This document shows positions 36,734 to 45,527 of a stretch of 64,000 nt of DNA, in pieces; position 1 is the first letter of the stretch, and each line of letters starts with the position of its first letter. Origin of the DNA: Ohtaekwangia sp036786105. Lineage in GTDB: Bacteria > Bacteroidota > Bacteroidia > Cytophagales > Cyclobacteriaceae. The translations under genes were made by a program, and so were the position numbers. The stretch is taken from positions 1 through 64,000 of the forward strand of contig NZ_DAIQRQ010000020.1 of NCBI RefSeq assembly GCF_036786105.1, written 5' to 3'. The notes below the pieces were generated by a model. That model ran no database searches and was not told where the DNA came from. It was given only the letters and a program-made list of their open reading frames with translations.

Positions 36734-37360
36734 ATGAAAAAGCAAAACGTATCAGTAGGCATACTTCTTATGTCGCTGTTTGCAACGCTGCCGTTGTGCG
36801 CGCAAATCGCCAAAGATTTTAAAATGGTTAATGCAGTAATATCACCGCAGGGAGGGCTGGTAATCACTGCATCGAAGACATCATCAGCACATGACTTTGA
36901 TTTCCTGGCCGGCAAATGGACGATGGACAACAAGCGACTCAAAACACGGTTAAACAACTGTACAGAATGGGTTGAGTATAAATCGTCAGACGAAAATTTT
37001 GGCCCGGTGCTAAATGGAATTGCCAACATTGATATCTTCAAGACATCTTATAACCAGGTGAGTGACAAACCCTACGAAGGGCTTACGCTTCGACTGTTTA
37101 ATCCACAGACAAAACTCTGGAGTCTGTATTGGGTGGACAGTAATCTGGGGATACTCGATCCACCCGTAGTAGGATCGTTTGAAGGACCTATTGGTACCTT
37201 CTATTGTAAAGACACTTTTCAAGGCAAACCGATTCTCGTCATGTTCAAATGGGACAAGACAGATCCGCAAAACCCGGTATGGAGCCAGGCATTTTCACCT
37301 GACAATGGCCGTACCTGGGAGATGAATCTGACCAACACCTCACATCGCATAACTCCCTGA
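36734..37360 (+). CDS. Secreted lipocalin-like (DUF1579-like) protein
   Basis: 208 residues. Signal peptide (about 1-24, ending LCAQ). The segment AHDFDFLAGKWTMDNKRLK is the usual opening of lipocalin/DUF1579-like beta barrels; later blocks (YEGLTLRLFNPQTKLWSLYWVDS; GKPILVMFKWDK; WEMNLTNTSHRI) form regular antiparallel strands ending in the typical W-x-N-L-x-x-x-H pattern. Probably binds a small molecule in the envelope. It is read divergently from the MocR-type regulator, a common sign of a regulated target. The GNAT gene follows without a gap. Confidence 0.7.
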   Translation: MKKQNVSVGILLMSLFATLPLCAQIAKDFKMVNAVISPQGGLVITASKTSSAHDFDFLAGKWTMDNKRLKTRLNNCTEWVEYKSSDENFGPVLNGIANIDIFKTSYNQVSDKPYEGLTLRLFNPQTKLWSLYWVDSNLGILDPPVVGSFEGPIGTFYCKDTFQGKPILVMFKWDKTDPQNPVWSQAFSPDNGRTWEMNLTNTSHRITP

Positions 37361-37419
37361 TGACACGAGCAGTATATATAAACATCAAACTTGTTAATCA
37401 CCAGTATAGTATATCACGC

Positions 37420-37866
37420 ATGACTATAACACAGGCGGTACCAGACGACCTTGAAGCGCTGGCGCCACTATTTGACGCATATCGGGTGTTCTATCAACAT
37501 CCCAGCGATTTGCCAGGTGCTACAGCTTTTTTATCAGAAAGAATCACCAGCCACGACTCTGTGATCTACATCGCATGGTCTGATGAAAATATACCGATGG
37601 GGTTTGTGCAGCTATACCCTCTCCTGTCGTCTACGCGAATGAAAAGAATCTGGTTGTTGAATGATCTGTATGTAGCACCTGCATTCCGGGGATTGAAAGT
37701 GTCGGTAAAGTTGATCGATCGCGCCAAGCAGCTAACACAAGAAACGGGTGCAGCTTCATTGTTGTTGGAGACGGCCAAGACAAACACCATTGGAAACAGT
37801 CTATACCAACGAACTGATTTTGTTTTAGACACCGATCACAATTACTATAGCTGGCGAAGCTTATAG
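37420..37866 (+). CDS. GNAT family N-acetyltransferase
   Basis: 148 residues from MTITQAVPDDLEALAPLF. GNAT fold: N-terminal strand and helix, WLLNDLYVAPAFRGLKVSVKLIDRAKQ as motif A (acetyl-CoA pyrophosphate loop, here RGLKVS in place of the more usual R/Q-G-x-G-x-A), then GAASLLLETAKTN and NSLYQRTDFV at the C-terminus. An in-frame ATG at 37360 overlaps the upstream TGA and would add 20 residues not typical of the family; it may reflect translational coupling. Acetyl acceptor unknown. Confidence 0.88.
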   Translation: MTITQAVPDDLEALAPLFDAYRVFYQHPSDLPGATAFLSERITSHDSVIYIAWSDENIPMGFVQLYPLLSSTRMKRIWLLNDLYVAPAFRGLKVSVKLIDRAKQLTQETGAASLLLETAKTNTIGNSLYQRTDFVLDTDHNYYSWRSL

Positions 37867-37906
37867 ATTCAGCCTCGGCATATTCTTTTATCACAAGCTA
37901 TATTCG

Positions 37907-39007
37907 GTGGATTCTCTGACACATATAGCGCTTGGTGCCGTAACGGGTGAAGCTCTGGCGGGCAGATCGCTGGGAAAAAAGGCAATGCTTATAGGGGCAT
38001 TGGCACAGTCGCTGCCGGATATTGACTTTGTTACTTCATTTTGGCTGCCACCTGCGCAATATTTGCTGGCACACCGGGGGTTCTCTCATTCATTATTATT
38101 TGCAGTGCTTGCAGCACTTCTGTTAGCCGCTGTCGCGGTTCGGTGGAGCAGGCAGCTCACATTTTTAAAGTGGAGTATATTTCTGGGAACAGAGATACTC
38201 ATGCACCTCGCAATAGATGTTATGAACGTGTATGGCATCGGCCTGTGGGAACCTTTCAGTCATCATCGATACTCGCTGAATCTGCTATTCGTAGCGGATC
38301 CCCTGTTTACTTTATGGCCGTGCATAGCGTTGATTGGACTGGTCGTATCGCATCGACAACATCAGGGTCGTATAACGTTTGTCAGGCTTGGGCTCATCCC
38401 GTGTGGTATATATATGCTTGCTGCGTTTGCGATGAAGCTTTCGATCATGCATATGGCAACAGAGGATTTACGCCTATCGGCAAACAATCATCGTTATTTT
38501 ACAACGCCGGCACCACTTAATATTTTCTTGTGGTACATCGTGGCAGAAGAGACAGACGGATTCAATACAGGATATCGGTCGGTGTTTGACAAAGGGCCAA
38601 CGAACTATACTTTTCATCCGCGGGGTGAGACTCTGCTCGCACCGGTTCAGAAGCGCGAAGATGTTCAGTATTTAAAACGATTTTCCCAACAGTATTATGT
38701 CATTGACTATACGCACGATACACTCGCATTTAATGACATCCGATTTGGGCAGGCTTTCGGATGGACGAATCCGAAAGCGCCCTTTATCTTTCGGTACGAC
38801 CTTCAACAACCTGATAATAACTTACTGGTAATACAGCGTGGAAGGTTTACCGGGTGGAATGCTAGCCAGCTAAAAGCACTCCTGTTGCGAATACGGGGCA
38901 GGCGCCTGGTATATAAGCCTGCCATTGAATACATGAGTATCTACAAGACTACTTGCTTGCCTCTTCCGCGTCACGATTTGAACGCAGCACCCAATACAAA
39001 CCCTTGA
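37907..39007 (+). CDS. Membrane-bound metal-dependent hydrolase (YdjM/DUF457-like)
   Basis: 366 residues. The N-terminus MDSLTHIALGAVTGEALAGR is diagnostic of the YdjM/YbcI family; further blocks are SLPDIDFV, HRGFSHSLLFA and MHLAIDVMNVYGIGLWEPFS, which together carry the His/Asp metal ligands. About six membrane helices follow in the first 200 residues, and the C-terminal ~150 residues are soluble. The start codon is GTG at 37907. The family is related to membrane-bound phospholipase C-like hydrolases; substrate uncertain. It lies 40 bp after the GNAT gene and overlaps the convergent CDP-alcohol transferase by 59 bp. Confidence 0.87.
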   Translation: MDSLTHIALGAVTGEALAGRSLGKKAMLIGALAQSLPDIDFVTSFWLPPAQYLLAHRGFSHSLLFAVLAALLLAAVAVRWSRQLTFLKWSIFLGTEILMHLAIDVMNVYGIGLWEPFSHHRYSLNLLFVADPLFTLWPCIALIGLVVSHRQHQGRITFVRLGLIPCGIYMLAAFAMKLSIMHMATEDLRLSANNHRYFTTPAPLNIFLWYIVAEETDGFNTGYRSVFDKGPTNYTFHPRGETLLAPVQKREDVQYLKRFSQQYYVIDYTHDTLAFNDIRFGQAFGWTNPKAPFIFRYDLQQPDNNLLVIQRGRFTGWNASQLKALLLRIRGRRLVYKPAIEYMSIYKTTCLPLPRHDLNAAPNTNP

Positions 39008-39557
39008 CGTTTGATTTCCATTCGGGAATGATAATGACTAGGATAATCTCTTCCAGCAGTTCCAACCCTGTAACGGCACAGGTGACGTAAAATGCCGCTT
39101 CGCCAAACGGCAGATCAAAGAACTTTAACAGAAAGAATATAGCCTGTGTTACGGCTGCAAATTTAGCGAGGTATGTATGGAAGCTGGTAACTTTCTTATA
39201 GGCGATAAGTGCGGCCGTCATCTGAATGACAAACAACGCCAGCAATCCTGCTATAATAATCCAATGACTATAGATGAAATCGCTATGCAGTATGCAAAGC
39301 GCTATAATGGACACCAGGACCGTAGCATCGTCAGCAACGGAATCCAGCCGCGCACCAAATACACTGGTAACTTTATACTTGCGCGATAATGGGCCATCAA
39401 CAGCGTCGGTAAGAAAGCTGAATGCAATCAGCCATTTAAAAATACCAATAGCCCCAACAACGGCCAGTATAAGCAAAAACGGAGCAGATACCAGCCGGTA
39501 CATAGTTATGCTGTTAACGACATAGTAACTTGTTCGTGACTGATGATGCATTTCCAT
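38949..39557 (-). CDS. CDP-alcohol phosphatidyltransferase
   Basis: 202 residues, about six membrane helices. The active-site motif of the family, D-x2-D-G-x2-A-R-x8-G-x3-D-x3-D, is present as DAVDGPLSRKYKVTSVFGARLDSVADD, with Ser for the Ala. Such enzymes transfer a phosphatidyl group from CDP-diacylglycerol to an alcohol such as glycerol phosphate, serine or inositol; which one is unclear. The frame is open to 39749, but that stretch holds a terminator hairpin, so the ATG at 39557 is chosen. Its 3' end overlaps the YdjM-like gene by 59 bp in opposite orientation. Confidence 0.85.
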   Translation of the reverse strand: MEMHHQSRTSYYVVNSITMYRLVSAPFLLILAVVGAIGIFKWLIAFSFLTDAVDGPLSRKYKVTSVFGARLDSVADDATVLVSIIALCILHSDFIYSHWIIIAGLLALFVIQMTAALIAYKKVTSFHTYLAKFAAVTQAIFFLLKFFDLPFGEAAFYVTCAVTGLELLEEIILVIIIPEWKSNVKGLYWVLRSNRDAEEASK

Positions 39558-39683
39558 AAAGCTGCGGAATATTATACACAAAACTCTTTCAGTGCATTCT
39601 GAACAACATCCAGATGTACTTGCAAAAGATATCTTGTTACTATAGACTATAATTCTATTCCAGCAATTTTCTGGTTCGTTATA

Positions 39684-39719
39684 AAAATAAAGCTGATCAA
39701 CTTCGATCAGCTTTATTTT
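39684..39719. terminator. Perfect 15-bp bidirectional terminator
   Basis: Arms AAAATAAAGCTGATC / GATCAGCTTTATTTT, loop AACTTC. It ends the secreted-protein gene at 39757 on the minus strand and lies upstream of the transferase start, which must therefore have its own promoter or rely on readthrough. Confidence 0.88.
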
Positions 39720-39756
39720 GACGCGAATGCTTATTCCTCTACAGAACACTATATTA

Positions 39757-40470
39757 TTACTGACTTGTAATAATGTTGAATAACTCCTGCAGTGCTTCCT
39801 GGCTATGAAAATCTACTTCATGCTCTGTAAAATATACGGTGAGTGCATCCTTTTTCTCAGGATATAGCTTTACTATACTTTTCTTATCAGCCTTGACAAA
39901 GCGGGCCTTTACATTCGCAAAGTAGTATTCTGTCTTCTTGCGATAGATCATATCTACTTCTTCTCTCATGTTCAGCGCCAGGCCCGAAGCAACACCGGCA
40001 CCGGTAGTGATCTGGTTGTTATAGGTACCATTAGATGTATTGCTGGAGGTAGCCCTGTTGGGTTGCCGTCTTCTGTCTACAAGAGAAATGTTCTCCTGTC
40101 TGGCAAAAACAGCATACGGTGTTTCAGCTACGATCTGAACAAATCCAATACCCTTCTGGTAGTAGAAAACATCTTTGCCAATAACAACGTTTTTCATAGT
40201 CTCTGCATCGGCAAGCGCTAACGTATCGGTCCCTTTAATAAAATCTATCTCCGATGTAAAGCGGTTATAGTTCATCTTGCCGGCACCACTGGTTCCGTTT
40301 TTAAATGATACCTTGCCGGCATTGAAGGCCGGGTACAAGTATATATCAGAAAAGCTGAATGTATCACGCGGTCGGGTTCCCTGTTTAACGATGTATTTCT
40401 GATCTTCCTGCTGTGCCATTGCAAGCTGACAAATGATAAGAACAGCTAAAAGGATAGTGCATGGTTTCAT
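39757..40470 (-). CDS. Secreted hypothetical protein, 237 aa
   Basis: 237 residues with a signal peptide (about 1-20, ending LAMAQQ). The mature part is rich in beta strands (DTFSFSDIYLYPAFNAGKVSFKNG, EIDFIKGTDTLALADAETM, VFYYQKGIGFVQIVAE), has a basic/Ser-rich insert (RRRQPNRATSSNTSNGTY) and ends in a helical tail. It resembles uncharacterised periplasmic proteins of Bacteroidota; I cannot name a family. It has its own terminator and no operon partner. Confidence 0.75.
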   Translation of the reverse strand: MKPCTILLAVLIICQLAMAQQEDQKYIVKQGTRPRDTFSFSDIYLYPAFNAGKVSFKNGTSGAGKMNYNRFTSEIDFIKGTDTLALADAETMKNVVIGKDVFYYQKGIGFVQIVAETPYAVFARQENISLVDRRRQPNRATSSNTSNGTYNNQITTGAGVASGLALNMREEVDMIYRKKTEYYFANVKARFVKADKKSIVKLYPEKKDALTVYFTEHEVDFHSQEALQELFNIITSQ

Positions 40471-40587
40471 ATCTTAAATATAAAATACAAAGCATCATTT
40501 CGCAATACATAAAGATGTAGTTATTGATTACCCGATGGATCGTTGAAGATATTCAGACACATCGCCATGTACGATTAAATCAGAAGC

Positions 40588-42285
40588 TCAGACATGCTTT
40601 TTTAAAAACGCCTCGGCATACAACAAGGCGGCTCGTTTGTGATCGTATGATGGTGCCATCGATACGAGCTCCCTATAGTATTGAACCGCTTTCAATATGT
40701 TACCGGATTTCTGTGCTGCCTGTGCTGCGCCATAAAGACCGTTGAATCTCCCTGCATGTCGCTTGAGGTCTTCCTCATAAGTTGCCAATGCTTTTATATA
40801 GTCACCGGATTCAAAATACATATCCGCCAACAGTTCACGAGCCGGCAAAACTTCTCCCGGTGTTACCGGATGTTTCTCGGTAGCGTCTTCCAGGGTGGCC
40901 GCCTCTGTCATCAATTGAAATGCTTCCTCTTTATGTCCTTCAAAAAATTTCATCCATGCCTGCGAAGCTTTCATCTGTATAAGTACCTGATTGGCTTCAT
41001 ACATCTTGCCCTTTTCTGCAAGACGTTTATAGGAATCTTCCAATGCATGCAATGCCTGTACTGCGGCATCTTGCTGATGAACGTGCGCTGCACCCAGTGC
41101 TTTACCAAAAGATAGTACAGCCTTCTCCCATGGAAAATTATCCCACGGAAAATTCTGTGATGATGGAAGCTCCAGCGCTGCAGCGGCTTTCCAGTCTTTT
41201 CTCTCCAACGCATAGCGAACCGGTACCGCTGCCATGGTATAGGCATCTTTACCATTAACGGGCGAAACAAGATCAATCGTTCCAAGGTAATCGAGTTGCT
41301 CTTTGGCCAGATCGTCACGGCCTTGTTGGAGGTAAGCATATACCAGGTAGTCGATGCCGTGCAGTTCTTCATCCCAATGGCCTTTCAACCCGGAGTTCTC
41401 GGCATAACAACGTGCTGCCGATATGGAGTTCAGGTTAGACTGTATTGATTCATTCCACAATCCCAATCGTGTAAAGATGTGGGACGGCATGTGCTGTGCA
41501 TGTGCAGACGCGGCAGCAATGGAGGCATACTTGCGCGCGGCCGGTAGTCCAAGCGTTGCAAGCTCAGGGTAATCGTATGTATGAATAAGGTAATGCGCAA
41601 TACCCGGATGATCAGGTTCGGCTGTAAAAAGGGCATTTAAGATTTCGCCGGCTTTCCGTTGTTTGGCAAAAGTCTTATCAGCAGGATCAGATGCCGCCCG
41701 CAAGGCCAATGCATAAAATATAGCAGCTTCCTTATCATCCGGGTATTTGCGATAGATCGCTTCTGTTGCATGCTCAAATTTCGAAACACGCGTAGCATGA
41801 TCAAGCGAATCCCAATGATCATAGAATGCACCGATTGCTTCCAGGTAATCGGATTCACGCTGCGAAGTACTTTTAAGCGACCGGGCCAATGCCAGGGTCT
41901 TCTCTCCTTTTACCAGTTCTTCTTTTGCAGGTTGTGCCCATAATGGATGAAAATTACTCATGGCCACACCCCAATAGGCCATGACACATTCCGGGTCAGC
42001 ATCAATTACTTTTGCAAAGACTTTCTCTGCTTCGGGATACTCGAATGAATGGAGCAGTGCTGTAGCAAGATTGAAATCAGCCCGAACCTTTTCAGCACAG
42101 GAAAGACCAAAGGAAACTTTGCCAAAGCTTCCCTGTTCAGAACCACATAACGTAATCTCGCCCCGCCTGATATCGATGGACTGAAGCTCTTGCAGAAACT
42201 GCGTGCGGTTTCTCTCCTTCTGCCCGCAGCCGGTCACAAGAAAAAGAAACATCAAAAGAATGTATAACGGATTGCGGCTTTTCAT
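40588..42285 (-). CDS. TPR-repeat lipoprotein
   Basis: 565 residues. Lipoprotein signal with Cys in FLVTGCGQ. Many tetratricopeptide-like repeats: LATALLHSFEYPEAEKVFAKVIDADPECVMAYWGV near the start and YIKALATYEEDLKRHAGRFNGLYGAAQAAQ near the end. The block HAQHMPSHIFTRLGLWNESIQSN marks a family of TPR proteins found in Bacteroidota and other phyla; function is unknown, though a scaffold role in the envelope is likely. No partner genes are close; flanking gaps are 117 and 120 bp. Confidence 0.85.
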   Translation of the reverse strand: MKSRNPLYILLMFLFLVTGCGQKERNRTQFLQELQSIDIRRGEITLCGSEQGSFGKVSFGLSCAEKVRADFNLATALLHSFEYPEAEKVFAKVIDADPECVMAYWGVAMSNFHPLWAQPAKEELVKGEKTLALARSLKSTSQRESDYLEAIGAFYDHWDSLDHATRVSKFEHATEAIYRKYPDDKEAAIFYALALRAASDPADKTFAKQRKAGEILNALFTAEPDHPGIAHYLIHTYDYPELATLGLPAARKYASIAAASAHAQHMPSHIFTRLGLWNESIQSNLNSISAARCYAENSGLKGHWDEELHGIDYLVYAYLQQGRDDLAKEQLDYLGTIDLVSPVNGKDAYTMAAVPVRYALERKDWKAAAALELPSSQNFPWDNFPWEKAVLSFGKALGAAHVHQQDAAVQALHALEDSYKRLAEKGKMYEANQVLIQMKASQAWMKFFEGHKEEAFQLMTEAATLEDATEKHPVTPGEVLPARELLADMYFESGDYIKALATYEEDLKRHAGRFNGLYGAAQAAQKSGNILKAVQYYRELVSMAPSYDHKRAALLYAEAFLKKHV

Positions 42286-42405
42286 TTTACGAGAGGGTTA
42301 TGTAAAATAAAAATTGACTCAGAAGTATATTATATCAATACCTTAATATACCGGTTTGCCCGATAGAAGGCAATACCGGTATATACGTATTTTATAGCGA
42401 GCGTA

Positions 42406-42999
42406 TTATCTCCCCTCTATACCGAACGCAACCGATGAACCTTTAAACTCCTCTTCGATCGCGCACAGTTGCTGCAAGTGTCGCTGTACGTGTAACGACA
42501 GAAAGTATATATATTGATACACATCCAGCTTGCCCAGATTATTTACCGACATGGTAGTTTGATGCAATACACCTTCTCCTCCGGGAAGTTGATCGATCGT
42601 ATCCAGACACCGGGCGAGTTGGTTACGAATCGCGCGCCTGATTTCTTCCAGCGGTTTCTCACCTGTCGGGCGATGATGTTCCGGACGTTGCCACTCAAAC
42701 GACTTGTTTTTTCCAATCGCCAGAAGTGCCGGGTTCGCCAGCGTATAACCTTCTGATATATAGTTTTTATCGGCAAGTAATTCGTGTTTCCGTAAGGCCT
42801 TCTCACAACCCTTTTCAATGATCACGAGCAGGTAATGATTGGTAAGCATGATGTGTTCAAGCACCTCGTGTACGCACCATCCTCCTGATGCAGGCTTATA
42901 GCAATGTAAGGAGTGTTCTTTGTCGAACCACTCATCCACTACGGCAAAGGTGCGGATCAGTTCGCGTGTGAGATTAATAAGTATATGTTTGATTGGCAT
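42406..42999 (-). CDS. DinB-family protein
   Basis: 197 residues, DinB_2-like four-helix bundle: GWCVHEVLEHIMLTNHYLL near 42-60 carries the first His ligands; KLDVYQYIYFLSLHVQRHLQQL near 157-180 carries the second pair. Cytosolic. It is unusual for the region before it: a -7 element, a 27-codon frame and an intrinsic terminator end 20 bp upstream of its ATG, so transcription into the gene seems to depend on readthrough. Third DinB-fold gene in the window. Confidence 0.85.
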   Translation of the reverse strand: MPIKHILINLTRELIRTFAVVDEWFDKEHSLHCYKPASGGWCVHEVLEHIMLTNHYLLVIIEKGCEKALRKHELLADKNYISEGYTLANPALLAIGKNKSFEWQRPEHHRPTGEKPLEEIRRAIRNQLARCLDTIDQLPGGEGVLHQTTMSVNNLGKLDVYQYIYFLSLHVQRHLQQLCAIEEEFKGSSVAFGIEGR

Positions 43000-43021
43000 G
43001 GTTTCAAAATCAGTAGTAAAT

Positions 43022-43049
43022 AAAAAAGCCCGGGTGTTTACCCGGGCTT
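43022..43049 (-). terminator. Terminator hairpin 20 bp before the DinB start
   Basis: On the minus strand: stem AAGCCCGGGT / ACCCGGGCTT, loop AAAC, then TTTT. The hairpin is perfect over 10 bp. An upstream GCCCGGG copy at 43088-43094 can pair with the same sequence, so alternative folds are possible. Confidence 0.82.
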
Positions 43050-43078
43050 CTGTACATAAGTTATTTCACTTACGAACA

Positions 43079-43162
43079 TCATTCATTCCCGGGCATATAT
43101 TTCCATTTCACAAGCTGGTGATTCGGTGACATAAATGCGATATGGAATGCTGATGTATTCAT
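43079..43162 (-). CDS. Possible 27-aa leader peptide
   Basis: A 27-codon frame, beginning MNTSAFHIAFMSPNHQLV and ending KYMPGNE, starts about where transcription from the -7 element at 43170-43177 should begin, so it would be leaderless. It ends 30 nt before the terminator stem. No run of a single regulatory amino acid is present, so classical attenuation by charged tRNA level is not indicated. It could also be non-coding. Confidence 0.3.
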   Translation of the reverse strand: MNTSAFHIAFMSPNHQLVKWKYMPGNE

Positions 43163-43169
43163 TACGAAA
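43079..43169 (-). promoter_or_regulatory. Candidate attenuator leader of the DinB gene
   Basis: The transcribed leader (about 43169 to 43020) contains a small TAAGT/ACTTA hairpin and an upstream GCCCGGG that can pair (7 bp) with the 3' arm of the terminator, offering a terminator/antiterminator switch. No Rfam family is recognised by eye. An independent short RNA is the alternative reading. Confidence 0.35.
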
Positions 43170-43177
43170 CAAATGTA
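43170..43177 (-). promoter_or_regulatory. -7 element TACATTTG before the leader
   Basis: Exact TAnnTTTG on the minus strand just upstream of the 27-codon frame. No TTG at -33. Confidence 0.45.
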
Positions 43178-43260
43178 ATAGTATTTTCTAAAAATGCTTT
43201 ATTGATTTAAAATAATTTATGCATGTTTACCCATACAACCTATCCTGCCTGAGCCTGAAT

Positions 43261-43422
43261 TTACTTTGATAGCTTCTCGGGTTTGTCAGCATTTGCAGAT
43301 GCAATGACAATCTGAAGCTCAAATCCGGTTGCACAAAGTATCACAAGAAGACTCAGAGTTACAAAGGCTTTTATTCCCGATAGCTTACCAGGACATGGGA
43401 TTAAACAGTTAACGATTAGCAT
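43261..43422 (-). CDS. Small membrane or exported peptide after helD-like gene
   Basis: 53 residues. A hydrophobic stretch GIKAFVTLSLLVILCATGFE (about 15-34) is followed by a polar tail ASANADKPEKLSK. It is either a single-span membrane microprotein or a short exported peptide. The ATG at 43422 lies 7 bp after the helicase stop on the same strand, so the two are probably co-transcribed. The first ~12 codons overlap intergenic GTTAAC words and could be untranslated. I recognise no family. Confidence 0.5.
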   Translation of the reverse strand: MLIVNCLIPCPGKLSGIKAFVTLSLLVILCATGFELQIVIASANADKPEKLSK

Positions 43423-43429
43423 GTAACCG

Positions 43430-45475
43430 TTAACTCACCACAAACGGAGTGAGATCACGTGAATATGTTAATGTGAGCCGGTGCATGGCGCGTGTACAGG
43501 CTATATACAGCATACTGCGGTCTACATCCGTGTGATAGTTACGAGCTGATGCAAAAGGCACAATTACCTGATCGAACTCAAGTCCCTTGGCCAGGTGTGC
43601 TGTGGTGATAATGATGCCATTCATGAACGCCGTACTTTCCGGAGTAAGCAAATGTATACCATGTGCTTTCAATCCACTGTAAAGGTCTTCTGCCTGCTGA
43701 AGTGTTTTACAAATGATTCCCAGGGATTGATATTCGGATGCTTTGAACTGCGCAATCATCTCACGTATCGCTTCAGCTTCTTCTGCGTTGCTGTTATAGC
43801 ATTTTAGCTCCGGAGGTGCGCCATGGCGCTCCATTGGTATTATATCCGGGTTATGTGATATGTGCTGCGCAAATGCTGTAATCTCGTAGCTGGAACGATA
43901 ACTGCGGAACAGCTTGATGGTATCGGCCTGCGGAAACACCTGCTGAATGCCTTCAGCAGACGATGCGCTGTATGGATTTACTTTCTGACTGATGTCACCC
44001 AGTATAGTCTTCTTGCAATGAAATAATTTCGACAATACTGAGTACTGCACGGGAGTATAATCCTGCATCTCATCAATCAGTAAGTGCTTTACTTCATCGT
44101 ATGACTTGGCGCCTTCCATTCTGAGCTTGCAATAGATAAGCGGGAAAACGTCTGCATATTCCAATGAACCACCAGCGCCCATTTTGAACATATCCTCTTT
44201 CTTCGCCCAGGTATAAAAACCCCGGTATAGATCCAGCACATTGCTTGCCTTGAACATCTTGGGTACGGTTTCCCATATAAACGCCTTCTCCGCACCGGTA
44301 AGCTTTCGTTTGGTCTGCGTGCGGATATAGTTCAGTATATCTTTAACAACTTCGTGAAAGCGCCTGAGAATTGGCATCCTGTGATATGCCTTTAATCGCT
44401 CGATGATAAACGGCCACGGTACTACAATGCCGGCTACGCGAATTTCTTCATCGGCCGGTGTAAAGTAATTATTCTCTACGTAAATAAGATAGCGATTGAG
44501 CAGACCTAAAAATTCAAAAGAGGATTTGAAGCGGATGCGCTCAATAAAGGCCGCATCGTGTTTCTCCAGTAACACTGATACCTGTTCAAAGAAAGTTTGA
44601 AAAGTATATTTATTCTCCAGTATTTCAGCAGCCAGTTCTTCAATACCCATTTCCGGAATATGCTCCTCTCCCAGCTCGGGCAGCACGTTGGATATATAGT
44701 CTGCAAATACTTTGTTTGGCGAGAGAATCAATATATCCTTCGAGGCAATGGAATCGCGAAAGCGGTATAGCAAAAAGGCAATGCGGTGCAAAGCAATCGA
44801 AGTCTTACCAGAACCGGCCACACCCTGAATGATCATGACCGGGGATGTTTCATTACGGATTACAGCATTCTGATCGCGCTGAATAGTCGCGACTATATTT
44901 TTCATCTTGTCGTCAGATGATTTGCTGAGTTCCTTCTGCAGGATATCATCGTGGATGTTCACAGCATTCTCGATCATGAACTCCATCTTTCCATCGCGAA
45001 TTTTATATTGGCGTTTCAGCACCACTTCACCGTGCACATCTCCGGAAGGCGTCTTGTACCAGGCGTTACCCAATTCAAAATCATAGAACATGGAAGATAT
45101 AGGTGCGCGCCAATCGTAGATGAGGTTGGCACGTTCATCAGCGAAGGAATATATACCGATATAGACGGGAGCGTGTTCGCCACCGGTTACAAAGTCAATG
45201 CGCCCGAAATAAGGAGACTCGCGAAGCTTGAGCAACTTTCGTTTTCTTGCGACAGCCGACTCCCCGGTAAAAGCCATACGGTTGATGGACTGTCCGGCCG
45301 CAACCATATCAGCCTCATCCAGGCCAGACTGGTGTTCGTAGATATACTCCTTATTTTGCCGAAGCTCTGCCGAAAAACTTCGCACCGTATCGTCTACACG
45401 CCTGAGGGCGACCTGCAGTTTCTCTTTGATCTCTTCAAGATACTCGCGTTCTTCCTGCTCTGTGGTATTGATCAT
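43430..45475 (-). CDS. HelD-like UvrD/Rep-family helicase
   Basis: 681 residues. Superfamily 1 motor with the long N-terminal coiled coil (about 1-60) and insertion seen in HelD, which recycles stalled RNA polymerase. Motifs: Walker A GVAGSGKTSIALHR (about 217), II LLIDEMQD (about 468), III ILGDISQKVNPYS, IV LFRSYRSSYEI, V TTAHLAKGLEFDQVIV and VI YIACTRAMHRLTL (about 658). All catalytic residues look intact. The N-terminal YIGIYSFADERANLIYDWRAPISSMFYD is typical of the HelD branch and not of UvrD. A candidate -7 element is 45 bp upstream. Confidence 0.9.
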   Translation of the reverse strand: MINTTEQEEREYLEEIKEKLQVALRRVDDTVRSFSAELRQNKEYIYEHQSGLDEADMVAAGQSINRMAFTGESAVARKRKLLKLRESPYFGRIDFVTGGEHAPVYIGIYSFADERANLIYDWRAPISSMFYDFELGNAWYKTPSGDVHGEVVLKRQYKIRDGKMEFMIENAVNIHDDILQKELSKSSDDKMKNIVATIQRDQNAVIRNETSPVMIIQGVAGSGKTSIALHRIAFLLYRFRDSIASKDILILSPNKVFADYISNVLPELGEEHIPEMGIEELAAEILENKYTFQTFFEQVSVLLEKHDAAFIERIRFKSSFEFLGLLNRYLIYVENNYFTPADEEIRVAGIVVPWPFIIERLKAYHRMPILRRFHEVVKDILNYIRTQTKRKLTGAEKAFIWETVPKMFKASNVLDLYRGFYTWAKKEDMFKMGAGGSLEYADVFPLIYCKLRMEGAKSYDEVKHLLIDEMQDYTPVQYSVLSKLFHCKKTILGDISQKVNPYSASSAEGIQQVFPQADTIKLFRSYRSSYEITAFAQHISHNPDIIPMERHGAPPELKCYNSNAEEAEAIREMIAQFKASEYQSLGIICKTLQQAEDLYSGLKAHGIHLLTPESTAFMNGIIITTAHLAKGLEFDQVIVPFASARNYHTDVDRSMLYIACTRAMHRLTLTYSRDLTPFVVS

Positions 45476-45519
45476 CTGGGGTGGTTAAAATCATGGGTTG
45501 TTTGCCGTGGACAAGTTTC

Positions 45520-45527
45520 AAAATTAA
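45520..45527 (-). promoter_or_regulatory. -7 element TAATTTTG for helD-like gene
   Basis: Exact TAnnTTTG on the minus strand, 45 bp upstream of the helicase ATG. Confidence 0.35.

Noticed and set aside
39558..39749. Longer N-terminus for the CDP-alcohol transferase
   Set aside because: Contains a perfect terminator hairpin and lacks family similarity.
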